48,470 nucleotides of DNA, from assembly GCA_025354385.1 (NCBI GenBank), contig JANXMZ010000047.1:1-48470 (forward strand). The letters run 5' to 3'. This DNA comes from Bacteroidota bacterium. Its GTDB lineage: Bacteria; Bacteroidota; Bacteroidia; NS11-12g; UBA955. A model generated the notes under the pieces. That model ran no database searches and was not told the origin of the DNA. It was given only the letters and a program-made list of their open reading frames with translations. The position numbers and the translations under genes are program-made. Each line of letters opens with the position of its first letter. Position 1 is the stretch's first letter. This document shows, one piece after another, positions 35,392 through 44,447 of this stretch.

Positions 35392-38300
35392 TTAATTATT
35401 ACAGGTATTTCCTACTGGTTTTGTTATTTGTATGAATCCAGAATTTACTTGGATACTTTTTTTACCGGTGTGAGCGTCATCTAGTAACATAACACTCGCG
35501 GCATTCTTATAACTAAAATGATCGCTGGAACATTTAATGAATGGGTAATCCTCCATTCCATCGTATCCTATAGATCTTCTTTTTGCATTGGCTGCTACTG
35601 CAATTGGCAACGAATGATTGTATCCAAAAATAGCAGAAGAGTACCTGAACAATGCATCCATATTTTCCAACTCTTCGCCATAAGGGCCGTATTCTGTAAT
35701 CTCTGTAGTCCATTGCCAATTCGTTTCAACTTTATTCCAAACCCCATTGTTTACCTGCCAAAAAGGAACAAATGTGGTATACAATCCATCTTTTCTGATA
35801 TTCGTATTTGAATTTATTAAGGTATGCGTTCTATCTGTTAAAAAAGCAAATGCTTTATAAGGTCGTAAAACACCTTTTTGCCCGTTTACATATGGATTTT
35901 TACTCATATATATAATTTCATTTTGACTCGTAAAACATTCACAATATGTTTTCCAACCTTCTTTAAATACTTGTGCACTTGCTGAAAGCACACCACTAAT
36001 ATTATTTTCGGATAAAGAATTAAGTGGATTAATAGTAGAGGAAACTGTACCAATATTAGCCGACAATATATTTCTTCTACCACTTCTTAATATTTTTACT
36101 GTTTGTCCAGTTGTTGAAGGTTTATAAGGCAATCCTAGGAAGTTAACCATTGTTACAGTGTTGCCGACAACATCTGTTACCCAACCCTTTTCTCCATCAC
36201 CCGAAACTTCATCTCCAGGGAAGAAAAAGTTTTGTGCATTTGCAATTGTAAAATTACCGCTTGCATCGAAATTAATGCCAGATACCTCCGCTCCTAAATT
36301 TTTATATGCAGCACCCATTTGTTCATAAAACCAATGTGCTGGATACTGAAAATTATAAATATCATCTTCAAATTCATTTTTGGTCATGGTTAATAATACC
36401 TGCCCATTTTCCGCATCATACGCTAAATTTTTTGTTGGTACCGAAGATCCCAAATCATATGCAATCGTCTCTTTTACCAAGGCATAGCGATAAACTAATT
36501 TTGTTATCACTGCAGATCTAAATCTTGTTTCCTCCTTATGAAATTCCGGTAATACACTTGGTATAACAGCAGGAAATAAGGCTGCTAAAAATCCTGCGGT
36601 ATTAACATCTGTTCCTCCCCCAAATGTTTTGGTGTTCTCTTCTCTAAAATCTACAAAAACATCATACTCAACACCAATCTCCTTCGTAGAAGACTGACCA
36701 TTCTTTGAAATAACTACAGCATCATTCTTCAATTTAAAACTATTATTATCATATGGGATACAGTTGTATTTATACTCCATACCTGAAATTGGCTTGTCAG
36801 ACCCTTCAGCGTACACCCAATTCGCTTTTTGTTTGCCATGCATGTCATTTAATTCTATTACATAACCTTGGCTGGTCGTCATAAAATCAACACTGCTTTT
36901 ATTCAGAATGTTCCACAATTTTTTGGTTTTATAAGGCTTAAAATCTATGTGTGTAAAATCTACTATAGTCGGAAAGTCCTTGGCTGTATAAAACTCATTT
37001 ACTAAATATCCTGTAGCATGCCGTTTAACAACATCGTATTGCAAATTACTTACTGTTACTTTGCTATAACCAACTACTGGCGAAGGAAAAAAAGATTCAC
37101 CAAAAGGTGTTTCAGAATATGCCTTATCATCTGGTACCAATAATTTCTCATCTTTTGTCCCAGCAAAAACTGGCTGCTTCCAAGGATTTTCATCATTTCC
37201 TAATGCAGGTTCATAAGCAGCTACTCCAGAGGAGATAGTTTCACCTGTATTATCATCTTTGGTTGTATATTTATATTCCTGCCCATAAGTATAAGTAGGA
37301 TTACCAGACACCATGCTGTTCCATTCATCGCTAATTTCAATTTTCTTAACTCTGCTTCCTCCTCCATACTTAAAGCCTGTAGGATTATTGAATCTCACAA
37401 ATGATTTATTCAATATTAGTTTTTTGCCATAATCCTTATCTCGTAACGTTCTATTAGGTCCTAAAAACGCTTCTACAATTGTTTTTATCGGATTTGAATT
37501 TTTGATAGCCTTTAAGAATTGAACAACATCATCTCCTGGCTCTTCTACTGAAGGCTGATCATTAACGATACGGGGGCAATGAGTTCTACCAAACTGCCAA
37601 ATAGCTCTTGAAATAGGATGAACATCATCCATATAAGCTTGATCTCCTATTGAAACATTTTTTAATTTAACATAAAAATAATTATAGTTAGCTCCAACGG
37701 TAGGCAGATAACTTCTTACTCCACAAAAAGCTAAATCTATTTCTGCATAACCGGATACATATTCATACTTTCCATCCTCTTTGGTAACATTACCCAAAAC
37801 CCTAAAGTATAAATTATCAATCCCTTTCAAATATTTTTCTTTAAGGTAATTGTTAGCGTCAGTTTGACTCATTGAAGCTGGAATTTCCTGCTCGAGTTTA
37901 AAGGTTAAATATGGGTTTATGCGATTGGGGTTACTACCCAAGAAATCATTCATTAATTTATTGTTTCCTGGATTTAAAAAATCAGATAATGGTTGGTAAT
38001 CCATTACTGTATTATCTGTATAGTTTGATGAAAACCCTACCGAATTAATCTTAAACATTTGCATGGCCTTTCGGTTCTGCACATAGGCATAATCATCTGC
38101 TTCGTATGACACTTTAATTTTACCTCCAGAAGGAAGGGTAACGGTAGCAAGTTGCCAGGCAGTACTGTATTGATCGGCAGTAGTTTTGTTTTGTTCTACA
38201 TATGGATACTCTGATGTTAACTGACCTCCTGCGGGCTCAAAAGAACCGCCAGAACTTGGTTTATAATTCCCCCATCTGTCGTATGCCTTTAGACTATAAT

Positions 38301-40902
38301 TGGGATTGAATGTACTGTAATCAAAAGTATAAGGACTAAACTTAGCGCGATAGGATTTGCCATAAGTAAAGTACAAATTTTTTAACGTCAATTTACCGCT
38401 GGTTGTTGGATTAGCAGGATAAACATTTAAAATATTATTTGGAACACCTTTGCATAAGCTATAATCATATTCAAAATGCACTTCCTTAATAGGAATGGCG
38501 TGGGCTGAATCTGCCTCATAGTCTGGCCGAGAATATAAACTAATTTTACGCAACAAATGCATCGGAATGGAGTATTTACCGTACCCTCCGTCCCGACTAT
38601 TCACGCCATAACTATCGCTTCTTGGTTCCGTTTTAAAAATGGCAATGGTATTCTTGGTAATAATTTTTTCCAAGTACCAAATTTCCTTTTCACCATACTG
38701 ATAATTACCTTGATCATCTGTGTTTTCGGATTTTAAGCCCTCATTGTAATTTGCTTGAAACTGTTCAAAAGGTACTCGCCATTTATAAGGCTCACTTATT
38801 TTTTTGTATTCAAAAAGTGTGTAATTACCAATATCTCCACTGCTGGGCCCCCTCACTCCATCCACATCTGTATACTCTGGTGATATAATAGCCGTTAATA
38901 GATATGAGTGTGCATAGGCTGGGGTCCTTTCTGAATTGTAATAGTGATTGATTCCTCGCTTATTTGAAAGGGAATTATCTCCACCATCATATCTTATCAT
39001 ACCCTTATCGGCATCACCAATGCGGTCTTTAGGAGTATATGCTAGATTAATATCCATTGAATTGCCCCCACTTCCCATAGCAAAAGTGGTTTGCTCTTGA
39101 AAATAATTATAAGCCGGAATACCATAATAATAGCGCGCACCATCTGTTCTTATTACCGATATTTCTGCAATATGATGATCGGGTGCACCAAACATTTTAT
39201 CATAATAATCTACCAATGCATACTTGGACAATTCACCTCTTTTTAAAAAGGTTAATGCCTGTCCGCGCTTCACCCTTTTTTTCCTGTACATATCAGAAGG
39301 GATTGCATATGTATTTCCATCTTTATCTACCAATTCGTTTTTTGCGTACACATTTTTTCCAGCCTTTTCTAATCCAATTTTAACTGCCTTATCTTTCAAA
39401 AATTTATCAGAAAATTCACTTTCATCATCTACGGATAATTCACCAGTTTGCTTGAAATAGGCTGGCTCATAAGCACCTTCTGCATCCGCTCCAATAGATT
39501 TCCTAAATTTTAAATTATTTTTAGCAAGATTCTGGTCATCCCAAATATTACTTTGAGAATTGGTGTAATTTACATGCAAATCCAATCCCAATTTTAATAA
39601 ATTACCTGCCCCGGCTTCACCACCTAAAGAGCCTCCAGCACTTATATTTCTGTGTAAGGGATCGCTGACCGCCCCAATCTCATTTCTGAACGGCCTAAAT
39701 GATCCACCTATACCATGTCCGTTAATACTAAGTATATCATAAGTATAATTAGACAATGGTAAATTTGAAGTATTCACATTAAAGGTAGCATCCTTTTCTC
39801 TATTAAAATCAAGTAGACTGTTATTGGTAGAGCCATCTAATGAGGCATTTTGCATATTTAAATAGCCGTATGCTGCATTGTCTATTTTTCTGTCTTTTAA
39901 TTTTTGAACGGAATAATATCCAATGAGGTTGGCTGTATAATCTTGACCAACAAGCGTATTTCCACCCTTTCCCGAAAAAGTTGCAGAAAAATTAACCATT
40001 GGATTTTCGCCTGTTGGGGAATAATTATTTCTTCCAAAAGAAATACTAGAGCCCATACCGCCTGCTAAAACATTGCCCGCAGATTTATCATTAAAATCGC
40101 TAAAACCACCGTCATGATTATTATCAATGCTTTTGCCATTTTCACCTTGAGGCATATTAGATGATTTTGCATCTATACTTAACTCTCCTAGGCCCGCCCT
40201 GCTATTAAAAGATGTGCCCACGCCCAAACCCAAAAATCTATCTCTTCCAGTTTCTTCACCTACTTTTGCTTCGAAAGAAATACTTGGGCTAATGGTTAAA
40301 CCATTTTCTGAAGATGAGGATAGACCCAATCCTGCTGTCATTTTCCCTTTAGATCCATCACCCGCAGAAAAGGAAGCATTAAAAGTATATTCCATTCCAA
40401 TACCATTGTAATTATTGTAAGTAATACCCATTCCGAAATTTGTATTTATAACTTTACTGGTTTCAATGCCTAATAACTCTCCTCCAAATTTTCCTGTAAT
40501 TCCAATTGTTTTATTGGGCCTCATGTTCAGTTCTTTGGTAACAATATCTCCATTAAAATCATCTGGCAAGCCTCTCATATTTCTGTTGATTACACCCGGA
40601 TTAATATTCCAACCAAGACCTACCCAACTGGCTTCTGCATCAGTCGTAATTCCAGAATTATAGACCATATTAATAGGATATCCATCGATATCCAACAATG
40701 GTAAATTATAGGAGAAATCTCCTGTAAAAGGATCTACCATATCCGATACACCAATGGGTTGAAAACTCTGAACCTCCGGCTGACTTGGACCACCAGTTAA
40801 GGCAAAAGTTTGCAATGGTGAAAGTATCTGCAACATAAATACCGCCAGTAAACAAATGGCAGTTGGTTGTTTTCGTTTATTTATTATTTTAGTAAACTTC
40901 AT
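35392..40902 (-). CDS. Large secreted RHS/SpvB-TcdB-like protein, 1836 aa
   Basis: The N-terminus has a signal peptide (AICLLAVFMLQILSPLQTFA). Right after it comes the family hallmark: VSDMVDPFTGDFSYNLPLLDIDGYP, NMVYNSGITTDAEASWVGLGW and NINPGVINRNMRGLPDDF, which resembles the start of SpvB/TcdB-type toxin-complex B subunits and Bacteroidota RHS proteins. The long middle is beta-rich with many Y/G/D turns (e.g. RIGDADKGMIRYDGGDNS, YDRWGNYKP). Near the end comes EYGPYGEELENMDALFRYSSA, GYNHSLPIAVAANAKRRSIGYDGMEDY and HFSYKNAASVMLLDDAHTGKKSI, where a single-chain homologue would carry on into a carbohydrate-binding-like domain; here it stops, and the next gene supplies a similar continuation. 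No protease or toxin motif is seen. Likely a surface/periplasmic cage-like or scaffold component; not certain. Confidence 0.8.
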   Translation of the reverse strand: MKFTKIINKRKQPTAICLLAVFMLQILSPLQTFALTGGPSQPEVQSFQPIGVSDMVDPFTGDFSYNLPLLDIDGYPINMVYNSGITTDAEASWVGLGWNINPGVINRNMRGLPDDFNGDIVTKELNMRPNKTIGITGKFGGELLGIETSKVINTNFGMGITYNNYNGIGMEYTFNASFSAGDGSKGKMTAGLGLSSSSENGLTISPSISFEAKVGEETGRDRFLGLGVGTSFNSRAGLGELSIDAKSSNMPQGENGKSIDNNHDGGFSDFNDKSAGNVLAGGMGSSISFGRNNYSPTGENPMVNFSATFSGKGGNTLVGQDYTANLIGYYSVQKLKDRKIDNAAYGYLNMQNASLDGSTNNSLLDFNREKDATFNVNTSNLPLSNYTYDILSINGHGIGGSFRPFRNEIGAVSDPLHRNISAGGSLGGEAGAGNLLKLGLDLHVNYTNSQSNIWDDQNLAKNNLKFRKSIGADAEGAYEPAYFKQTGELSVDDESEFSDKFLKDKAVKIGLEKAGKNVYAKNELVDKDGNTYAIPSDMYRKKRVKRGQALTFLKRGELSKYALVDYYDKMFGAPDHHIAEISVIRTDGARYYYGIPAYNYFQEQTTFAMGSGGNSMDINLAYTPKDRIGDADKGMIRYDGGDNSLSNKRGINHYYNSERTPAYAHSYLLTAIISPEYTDVDGVRGPSSGDIGNYTLFEYKKISEPYKWRVPFEQFQANYNEGLKSENTDDQGNYQYGEKEIWYLEKIITKNTIAIFKTEPRSDSYGVNSRDGGYGKYSIPMHLLRKISLYSRPDYEADSAHAIPIKEVHFEYDYSLCKGVPNNILNVYPANPTTSGKLTLKNLYFTYGKSYRAKFSPYTFDYSTFNPNYSLKAYDRWGNYKPSSGGSFEPAGGQLTSEYPYVEQNKTTADQYSTAWQLATVTLPSGGKIKVSYEADDYAYVQNRKAMQMFKINSVGFSSNYTDNTVMDYQPLSDFLNPGNNKLMNDFLGSNPNRINPYLTFKLEQEIPASMSQTDANNYLKEKYLKGIDNLYFRVLGNVTKEDGKYEYVSGYAEIDLAFCGVRSYLPTVGANYNYFYVKLKNVSIGDQAYMDDVHPISRAIWQFGRTHCPRIVNDQPSVEEPGDDVVQFLKAIKNSNPIKTIVEAFLGPNRTLRDKDYGKKLILNKSFVRFNNPTGFKYGGGSRVKKIEISDEWNSMVSGNPTYTYGQEYKYTTKDDNTGETISSGVAAYEPALGNDENPWKQPVFAGTKDEKLLVPDDKAYSETPFGESFFPSPVVGYSKVTVSNLQYDVVKRHATGYLVNEFYTAKDFPTIVDFTHIDFKPYKTKKLWNILNKSSVDFMTTSQGYVIELNDMHGKQKANWVYAEGSDKPISGMEYKYNCIPYDNNSFKLKNDAVVISKNGQSSTKEIGVEYDVFVDFREENTKTFGGGTDVNTAGFLAALFPAVIPSVLPEFHKEETRFRSAVITKLVYRYALVKETIAYDLGSSVPTKNLAYDAENGQVLLTMTKNEFEDDIYNFQYPAHWFYEQMGAAYKNLGAEVSGINFDASGNFTIANAQNFFFPGDEVSGDGEKGWVTDVVGNTVTMVNFLGLPYKPSTTGQTVKILRSGRRNILSANIGTVSSTINPLNSLSENNISGVLSASAQVFKEGWKTYCECFTSQNEIIYMSKNPYVNGQKGVLRPYKAFAFLTDRTHTLINSNTNIRKDGLYTTFVPFWQVNNGVWNKVETNWQWTTEITEYGPYGEELENMDALFRYSSAIFGYNHSLPIAVAANAKRRSIGYDGMEDYPFIKCSSDHFSYKNAASVMLLDDAHTGKKSIQVNSGFIQITKPVGNTCNN

Positions 40903-40915
40903 ATCCCTTATTTAT

Positions 40916-41467
40916 TTATATTTTTAAATTAATTAAACCCTTGTTGAAATAATAATCGTTGAATTGAAATACCATTTCACCTTTCACCTTTTCAAAAACA
41001 AGAAAAAATCTTGAGTAAGGTATTTGCCCATATGTTCTGTCAAATGTTGCGTTAATGCACTTGTATTCTTTATTACCTGCTTTAATTTTGATATCATCTT
41101 TTATCAAAAAAGACAAGTATTGTATTTTGTCATTCAGATTAGAATAATTCCTGCTTGGGTAATTCACGATGTCAGGAAATTTATCCGATTGAACATCCAA
41201 ATAAAGACAAGTAAAGTTTTTATAATCTGTTAACGTGTCATGAAATCGTCCCTTGTAAAGCTCTGCAATTCCCTCTTCTGATAGCTTGTGAATTTTAAAG
41301 GTTACATCATCAATGGATTTAAGGTTGCTGCTTTCCACTTCCGGTAAAGTTTGCATATTAGTAATGCTCAAACCATTGTTTTTCGAAATAACCTCATTTT
41401 TTTGCATCGAATTATGACAACTCGCTAAAAGAATGATAACGAATGATATGACAATGATAATTCTCAT
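40916..41467 (-). CDS. Small lipoprotein of the RHS cluster, 183 aa
   Basis: A lipoprotein signal peptide with lipobox LLASC (Cys 17) and a soluble domain of about 160 residues, beta-rich with IDDVTFKIHKLSEEGIAELYKG, FTCLYLDVQSDKFPDIV and FDRTYGQIPYSRFFLVFEKVKGEMVFQFNDYYFN. No family recognised. Its ATG overlaps the stop of the preceding OmpH-like gene by 4 bp, and it is followed by the 1836-aa gene after 13 bp. Expected at the periplasmic face of a membrane; it may be an assembly or anchoring factor for the large secreted proteins. Confidence 0.7.
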   Translation of the reverse strand: MRIIIVISFVIILLASCHNSMQKNEVISKNNGLSITNMQTLPEVESSNLKSIDDVTFKIHKLSEEGIAELYKGRFHDTLTDYKNFTCLYLDVQSDKFPDIVNYPSRNYSNLNDKIQYLSFLIKDDIKIKAGNKEYKCINATFDRTYGQIPYSRFFLVFEKVKGEMVFQFNDYYFNKGLINLKI

Positions 41468-42024
41468 TTGTTTACTTTTTCTCCTTCAAAACGCTCATTG
41501 ATATATCCAAGAGCTTTGCTCGTTTCATCTATACTTTCATCACCATATAATACATTCCCCTTATTATCTGCTCCAATTAATATTTTAAAATGATTATCCC
41601 TTCCATACTCTTTTAGATAAGAATTTAATTGTGTAATTATTTTAGAATTGTACGACTCTAATAAAATTTGATTATCGTCTTCAAACTGTCTTCCAATTTG
41701 TAAATAATTTTTCTTCTTTAATTCAAACTCCATCTCAATAGTTGCATTAAAATTCTTTTTCTGCTCTATAGCGTTCGCCATTTGATTTAATTCAAATTCT
41801 AAACTGTCCACAACCCTTTTTCTGACAGCTTTAACTTTATTGTATTCTTTTGTTAAACTTTTTTTGTACCTGAATTCTTCAAATAGTTTGTTCAAATCCA
41901 CATAGCCAATCTTTTCAGAATTACATGAGAATAACAAAAAAACAATCAGCAGATACAATATTTTATTCAGTGATTTCAAAGCGGAAAATATTTTGACGAT
42001 TATTGAAAATGGCAGTAAGTTCAT
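41464..42024 (-). CDS. OmpH/Skp-like coiled-coil lipoprotein
   Basis: About 186 residues. It has a hydrophobic export signal with lipobox LFSC, then IGYVDLNKLFEEFRYKKSLTKEY, the standard opening of the OmpH/Skp periplasmic chaperone family (a short strand with Y-V-D followed by a helix). A long charged coiled coil follows (about residues 60-130) and a closing strand region FKILIGADNKGNVLYGDESIDET, again family-like. Skp holds unfolded outer-membrane proteins in the periplasm as a trimer with helical arms; an anchored relative here could chaperone the giant RHS proteins. The start is unclear: ATG at 42024 and a TTG at 41979 (giving a more standard signal, M-K-S-L-N-K-I-L-Y) are both possible, each overlapping the end of the upstream gene. 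Confidence 0.8.
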   Translation of the reverse strand: MNLLPFSIIVKIFSALKSLNKILYLLIVFLLFSCNSEKIGYVDLNKLFEEFRYKKSLTKEYNKVKAVRKRVVDSLEFELNQMANAIEQKKNFNATIEMEFELKKKNYLQIGRQFEDDNQILLESYNSKIITQLNSYLKEYGRDNHFKILIGADNKGNVLYGDESIDETSKALGYINERFEGEKVNK

Positions 42025-43123
42025 ATATTTTAAAGGTATCAAAAATGAGTGGGTCTATTAATAAGGTGTATTTCGAAAGGCCATTACTATTTAACTGATC
42101 TGAGTATTTATCATGTTCAAGGGTTATAGAATCCTTTATAACTCTCTCAAACTTTACCAATACCATTTTACCATTTAAGATTCTTAAAATGAATTCAGGA
42201 TCTCTGTTACTCATATCATTTTGAATCATAAAGAACAATCTTTCTCCTCTCTTTATTTTTATTATTTCTGTATTAACTTCATTCAAATTAAAATACCGGT
42301 AGGCTTCCTTCTTCTCCTCCTTCTTCTTCACCTTAAATTTCCATTGTTCACTCTTCGCAATCGGGGTCTTGCCAACAAAAGCTTGCACTTGCCATGCATA
42401 CCATTTGCCATTTTCTAATTCAGGAATATCTGAAGGGTGTATCAATGCAGGATTGCCAATACCTTCTAATTCTATTAAAGGTCTATTTTGAGTTAAAGCA
42501 TCAGTCTTTGATTGACCCTCTAATAATTCAACTAATATCAATGTATAATTTAAACTAGCACTTCCTGCTACTGGTGATGGGGGTATCCATGAATACAAAG
42601 GGCGAGTGCTTTCTATTTCGGCTTCGTTCTCTGGTGTAGTCAGTATTAATGGTGTTGGATTTTCTATGTGCACCTGGATGCATTTAGGTTCTATGGTAGA
42701 TACTGAGGCTCCCGAACCATTACAATCTGGAGTTGTACAGGTAGCCCATACACATATAGAATAGTTTCCAGAAGGATAAGTGCCAGAACTTGCTTCTATC
42801 TCTGCAATGTCATTATTGTAATATTGTGTTTCAGAAAATGCAATGGTTTGCGGTGAGAAAAGTGTAGCGCCCAAATTCAATATGGCTTCATGTGTTTTGA
42901 ACTCTACAATTTTTTGTCCATTGGCATCGCTAATTTTACCATTAAAAATAACATTGAATGATTTTGTGGTACCATTCGTTACAATTAAGTTCAACGCCTG
43001 TTTGGTATTAAAGGCATACTCGTTTACCGAAGTAAACTCCAAATTAATTTGTGCGTTGGCTTTACCGAAGATAAAAAATGTCATTAAAATCAGACATGTT
43101 TTTAAGGTTAAATGAATGTTCAT
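41963..43123 (-). CDS. TANFOR-like secreted protein, first gene of the RHS cluster
   Basis: A 386-residue exported protein with signal peptide (LILMTFFIFGKANAQ). The first 150 residues are an Ig-like region with LIVTNGTTKSFNVIFNG and the stretch YPSGNYSICVWA followed by paired Cys (C-T-T-P-D-C ... P-K-C), resembling the TANFOR domain region of Bacteroidota proteins (the P-x-G-x-Y-x-x-C-V element). A fibronectin-III-like segment follows (TPENEAEIESTRPLYSWIPP, then NGKWYAWQVQAFVGKTPIAKSEQWKFKVK). A lysine-rich linker leads to a last domain with FNNRQNIFRFEITE. No enzyme motif. The upstream intergenic region has the likely promoter of the whole cluster. Possible role: adhesion or a surface scaffold; uncertain. 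Confidence 0.7.
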   Translation of the reverse strand: MNIHLTLKTCLILMTFFIFGKANAQINLEFTSVNEYAFNTKQALNLIVTNGTTKSFNVIFNGKISDANGQKIVEFKTHEAILNLGATLFSPQTIAFSETQYYNNDIAEIEASSGTYPSGNYSICVWATCTTPDCNGSGASVSTIEPKCIQVHIENPTPLILTTPENEAEIESTRPLYSWIPPSPVAGSASLNYTLILVELLEGQSKTDALTQNRPLIELEGIGNPALIHPSDIPELENGKWYAWQVQAFVGKTPIAKSEQWKFKVKKKEEKKEAYRYFNLNEVNTEIIKIKRGERLFFMIQNDMSNRDPEFILRILNGKMVLVKFERVIKDSITLEHDKYSDQLNSNGLSKYTLLIDPLIFDTFKIYELTAIFNNRQNIFRFEITE

Positions 43124-43155
43124 TAAGTATGAAGTAGTTTAATTAATCTACCTTC

Positions 43156-43187
43156 CAAATCTAAAAGAAATTAATTCGAATAAACAA
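43156..43187 (-). promoter_or_regulatory. Candidate promoter of the RHS cluster
   Basis: On the minus strand TAGATTTG (43163-43156) fits the -7 consensus TAnnTTTG, and TTG at 43187-43185 may be the -33 box, 21 bp away. Transcription would start near 43149, about 26 nt before the ATG at 43123. The -33 match is weak. Confidence 0.45.
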
Positions 43188-43276
43188 TAGCCATCATAAC
43201 CAAAAATTAATTTATATCAGTTATATTATATTAATTATCAATTGTTTAAGAACAATATTAGAATTAATATATCCCT

Positions 43277-43316
43277 ATAAATAGTGACAAAAATTACCCA
43301 TAAATAGGGACAAAAA
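43277..43316. promoter_or_regulatory. Two 17-bp direct repeats, 23-bp period: candidate operator
   Basis: ATAAATAGnGACAAAAA occurs at 43277-43293 and 43300-43316 (one variable base, T or G), both preceded by a CC-rich trinucleotide. A 23-bp period places both on about the same face of the helix. They lie 150-190 bp upstream of the first gene of the cluster and between it and an orphan response regulator, the position expected for an activator site. Binding by that regulator is inference. Confidence 0.5.
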
Positions 43317-43470
43317 AATTATAAACACCGAGTAAAAAACCTCTATTTTGACCCCCATTTTTAAAAAATGTAAACCCAGAGATTTCCGTTTTATTCTGAA
43401 AAAGACCAAAATTTCATTGAAATTTCGATAAAATTTTTGTTAAGTGAAAATTAATTTCATTTTCAATTGA

Positions 43471-44154
43471 CTAAGGATTGAATAATCCCTTTTTTAGTGC
43501 ATAAATAGCTATGCCGATGGAATTGACAATTTTTAATTTTTTGAAGATGCGTTTCCGATGGGTGTCTACCGTGGATTTACTGGTGCCCAACTTGTATGAT
43601 ATTTGCTCAGAGGTAAGCTGTTCACACATCATCACAACAATTTTCTTTTCTGTTTTACTCAACTGTTCCTCTCGCAAATTCAAACTTTCTAGTTCTTTCT
43701 TTTCTCTAACATAATCATCGTACATCTCCTGAATTTCATCGGTTATATAAGTGCCGCCCGCCATTACAGTTTCAAAGGCATTTAAAATATCTTTTGACAA
43801 ATAGCATTTCAATAAAAAGGCAGAGACATTTAATTCTAGAAACTCGTATACCAATGATCTCTTTTCATGGGCAGTCATCACAATTATTTTGGTGCCCTTA
43901 TATTCCTTCCTCATTATTTTTGCCAACTCGAGTCCATCCATACGAGGCATTTCAATGTCAACAATCGCTATATCATAGAAATTTTTTTCTAGTAATTTTA
44001 AGGCATCTATACCATCAGAGGCTGTATCGCATTTACTAGTAACGGAGAATTCTTTTAAATACGCTAGAATACCTTCCGTATGAAAATAATGATCATCAAC
44101 AATTAGAACCTTTATAGGTTTAACATTGGCCGATGCAGAAATACTCTTGCTCAT
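43471..44154 (-). CDS. Orphan response regulator, NarL/LuxR type
   Basis: A 227-residue two-domain regulator. The receiver domain starts with VLIVDDHYFHTEG (acidic Asp 20/21), the phospho-acceptor is Asp 66 in IAIVDIEMPRMDG, the conserved Thr is in IIVMTAHEK, and the Lys is in AFLLKCYL. The C-terminal GerE-type helix-turn-helix is LSKTEKKIVVMMCEQLTSEQISYKLGTSKSTVDTHRKRIFKKL. All key residues are present, so it should be phosphorylated and bind DNA. No sensor kinase is next to it. It is transcribed in the same direction as the RHS cluster and lies 347 bp upstream of it; with the direct repeats in between it is a plausible regulator of the cluster. Confidence 0.93.
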   Translation of the reverse strand: MSKSISASANVKPIKVLIVDDHYFHTEGILAYLKEFSVTSKCDTASDGIDALKLLEKNFYDIAIVDIEMPRMDGLELAKIMRKEYKGTKIIVMTAHEKRSLVYEFLELNVSAFLLKCYLSKDILNAFETVMAGGTYITDEIQEMYDDYVREKKELESLNLREEQLSKTEKKIVVMMCEQLTSEQISYKLGTSKSTVDTHRKRIFKKLKIVNSIGIAIYALKKGLFNP

Positions 44155-44447
44155 ACAAATAGAAAATATTGAAGCGTATAAATATTGATTTCAATTACGC
44201 GCAAATGCGCATGCAAGTTTGACGGATAAATCCTACAGATGTTGATCATTTATATTTATTTTTAAAGTTTAATTATTTTAAACAATATCAATAAAACAAA
44301 ATGCTGCAGTTTTGTAATATGAATACTTGTAAATTAATATTTGGCTTTTAAACCAAAACTATTCAGTTACAAATAAAGGGAAATAATATTAATTTAAAAA
44401 CATTTTTTGACTTTTATCATTAGCTGAGTTCAACAAATAAGTGCAAC

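Larger units (their letters stand above)
43124..43470. other. 347-bp intergenic region: control region of the RHS cluster
   Basis: No gene seen. It holds a candidate promoter at 43156-43187 and the direct repeats at 43277-43316. There is also a 17-bp palindrome with a single central base, AAATTTCA-T-TGAAATTT, at 43409-43425, just past the response-regulator gene. The region is strongly A/T-rich, so the palindrome alone is weak evidence. Confidence 0.6.

Noticed and set aside
43272..43316. CRISPR-like array from the direct repeats before the RHS cluster
   Set aside because: Only two units with a 6-bp spacer; the spacing fits an operator, not a CRISPR.
44198..44209. 12-bp palindrome GCGCAAATGCGC upstream of the response regulator
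   Set aside because: Short, single, and not at a recognisable distance from a promoter box; may be chance.
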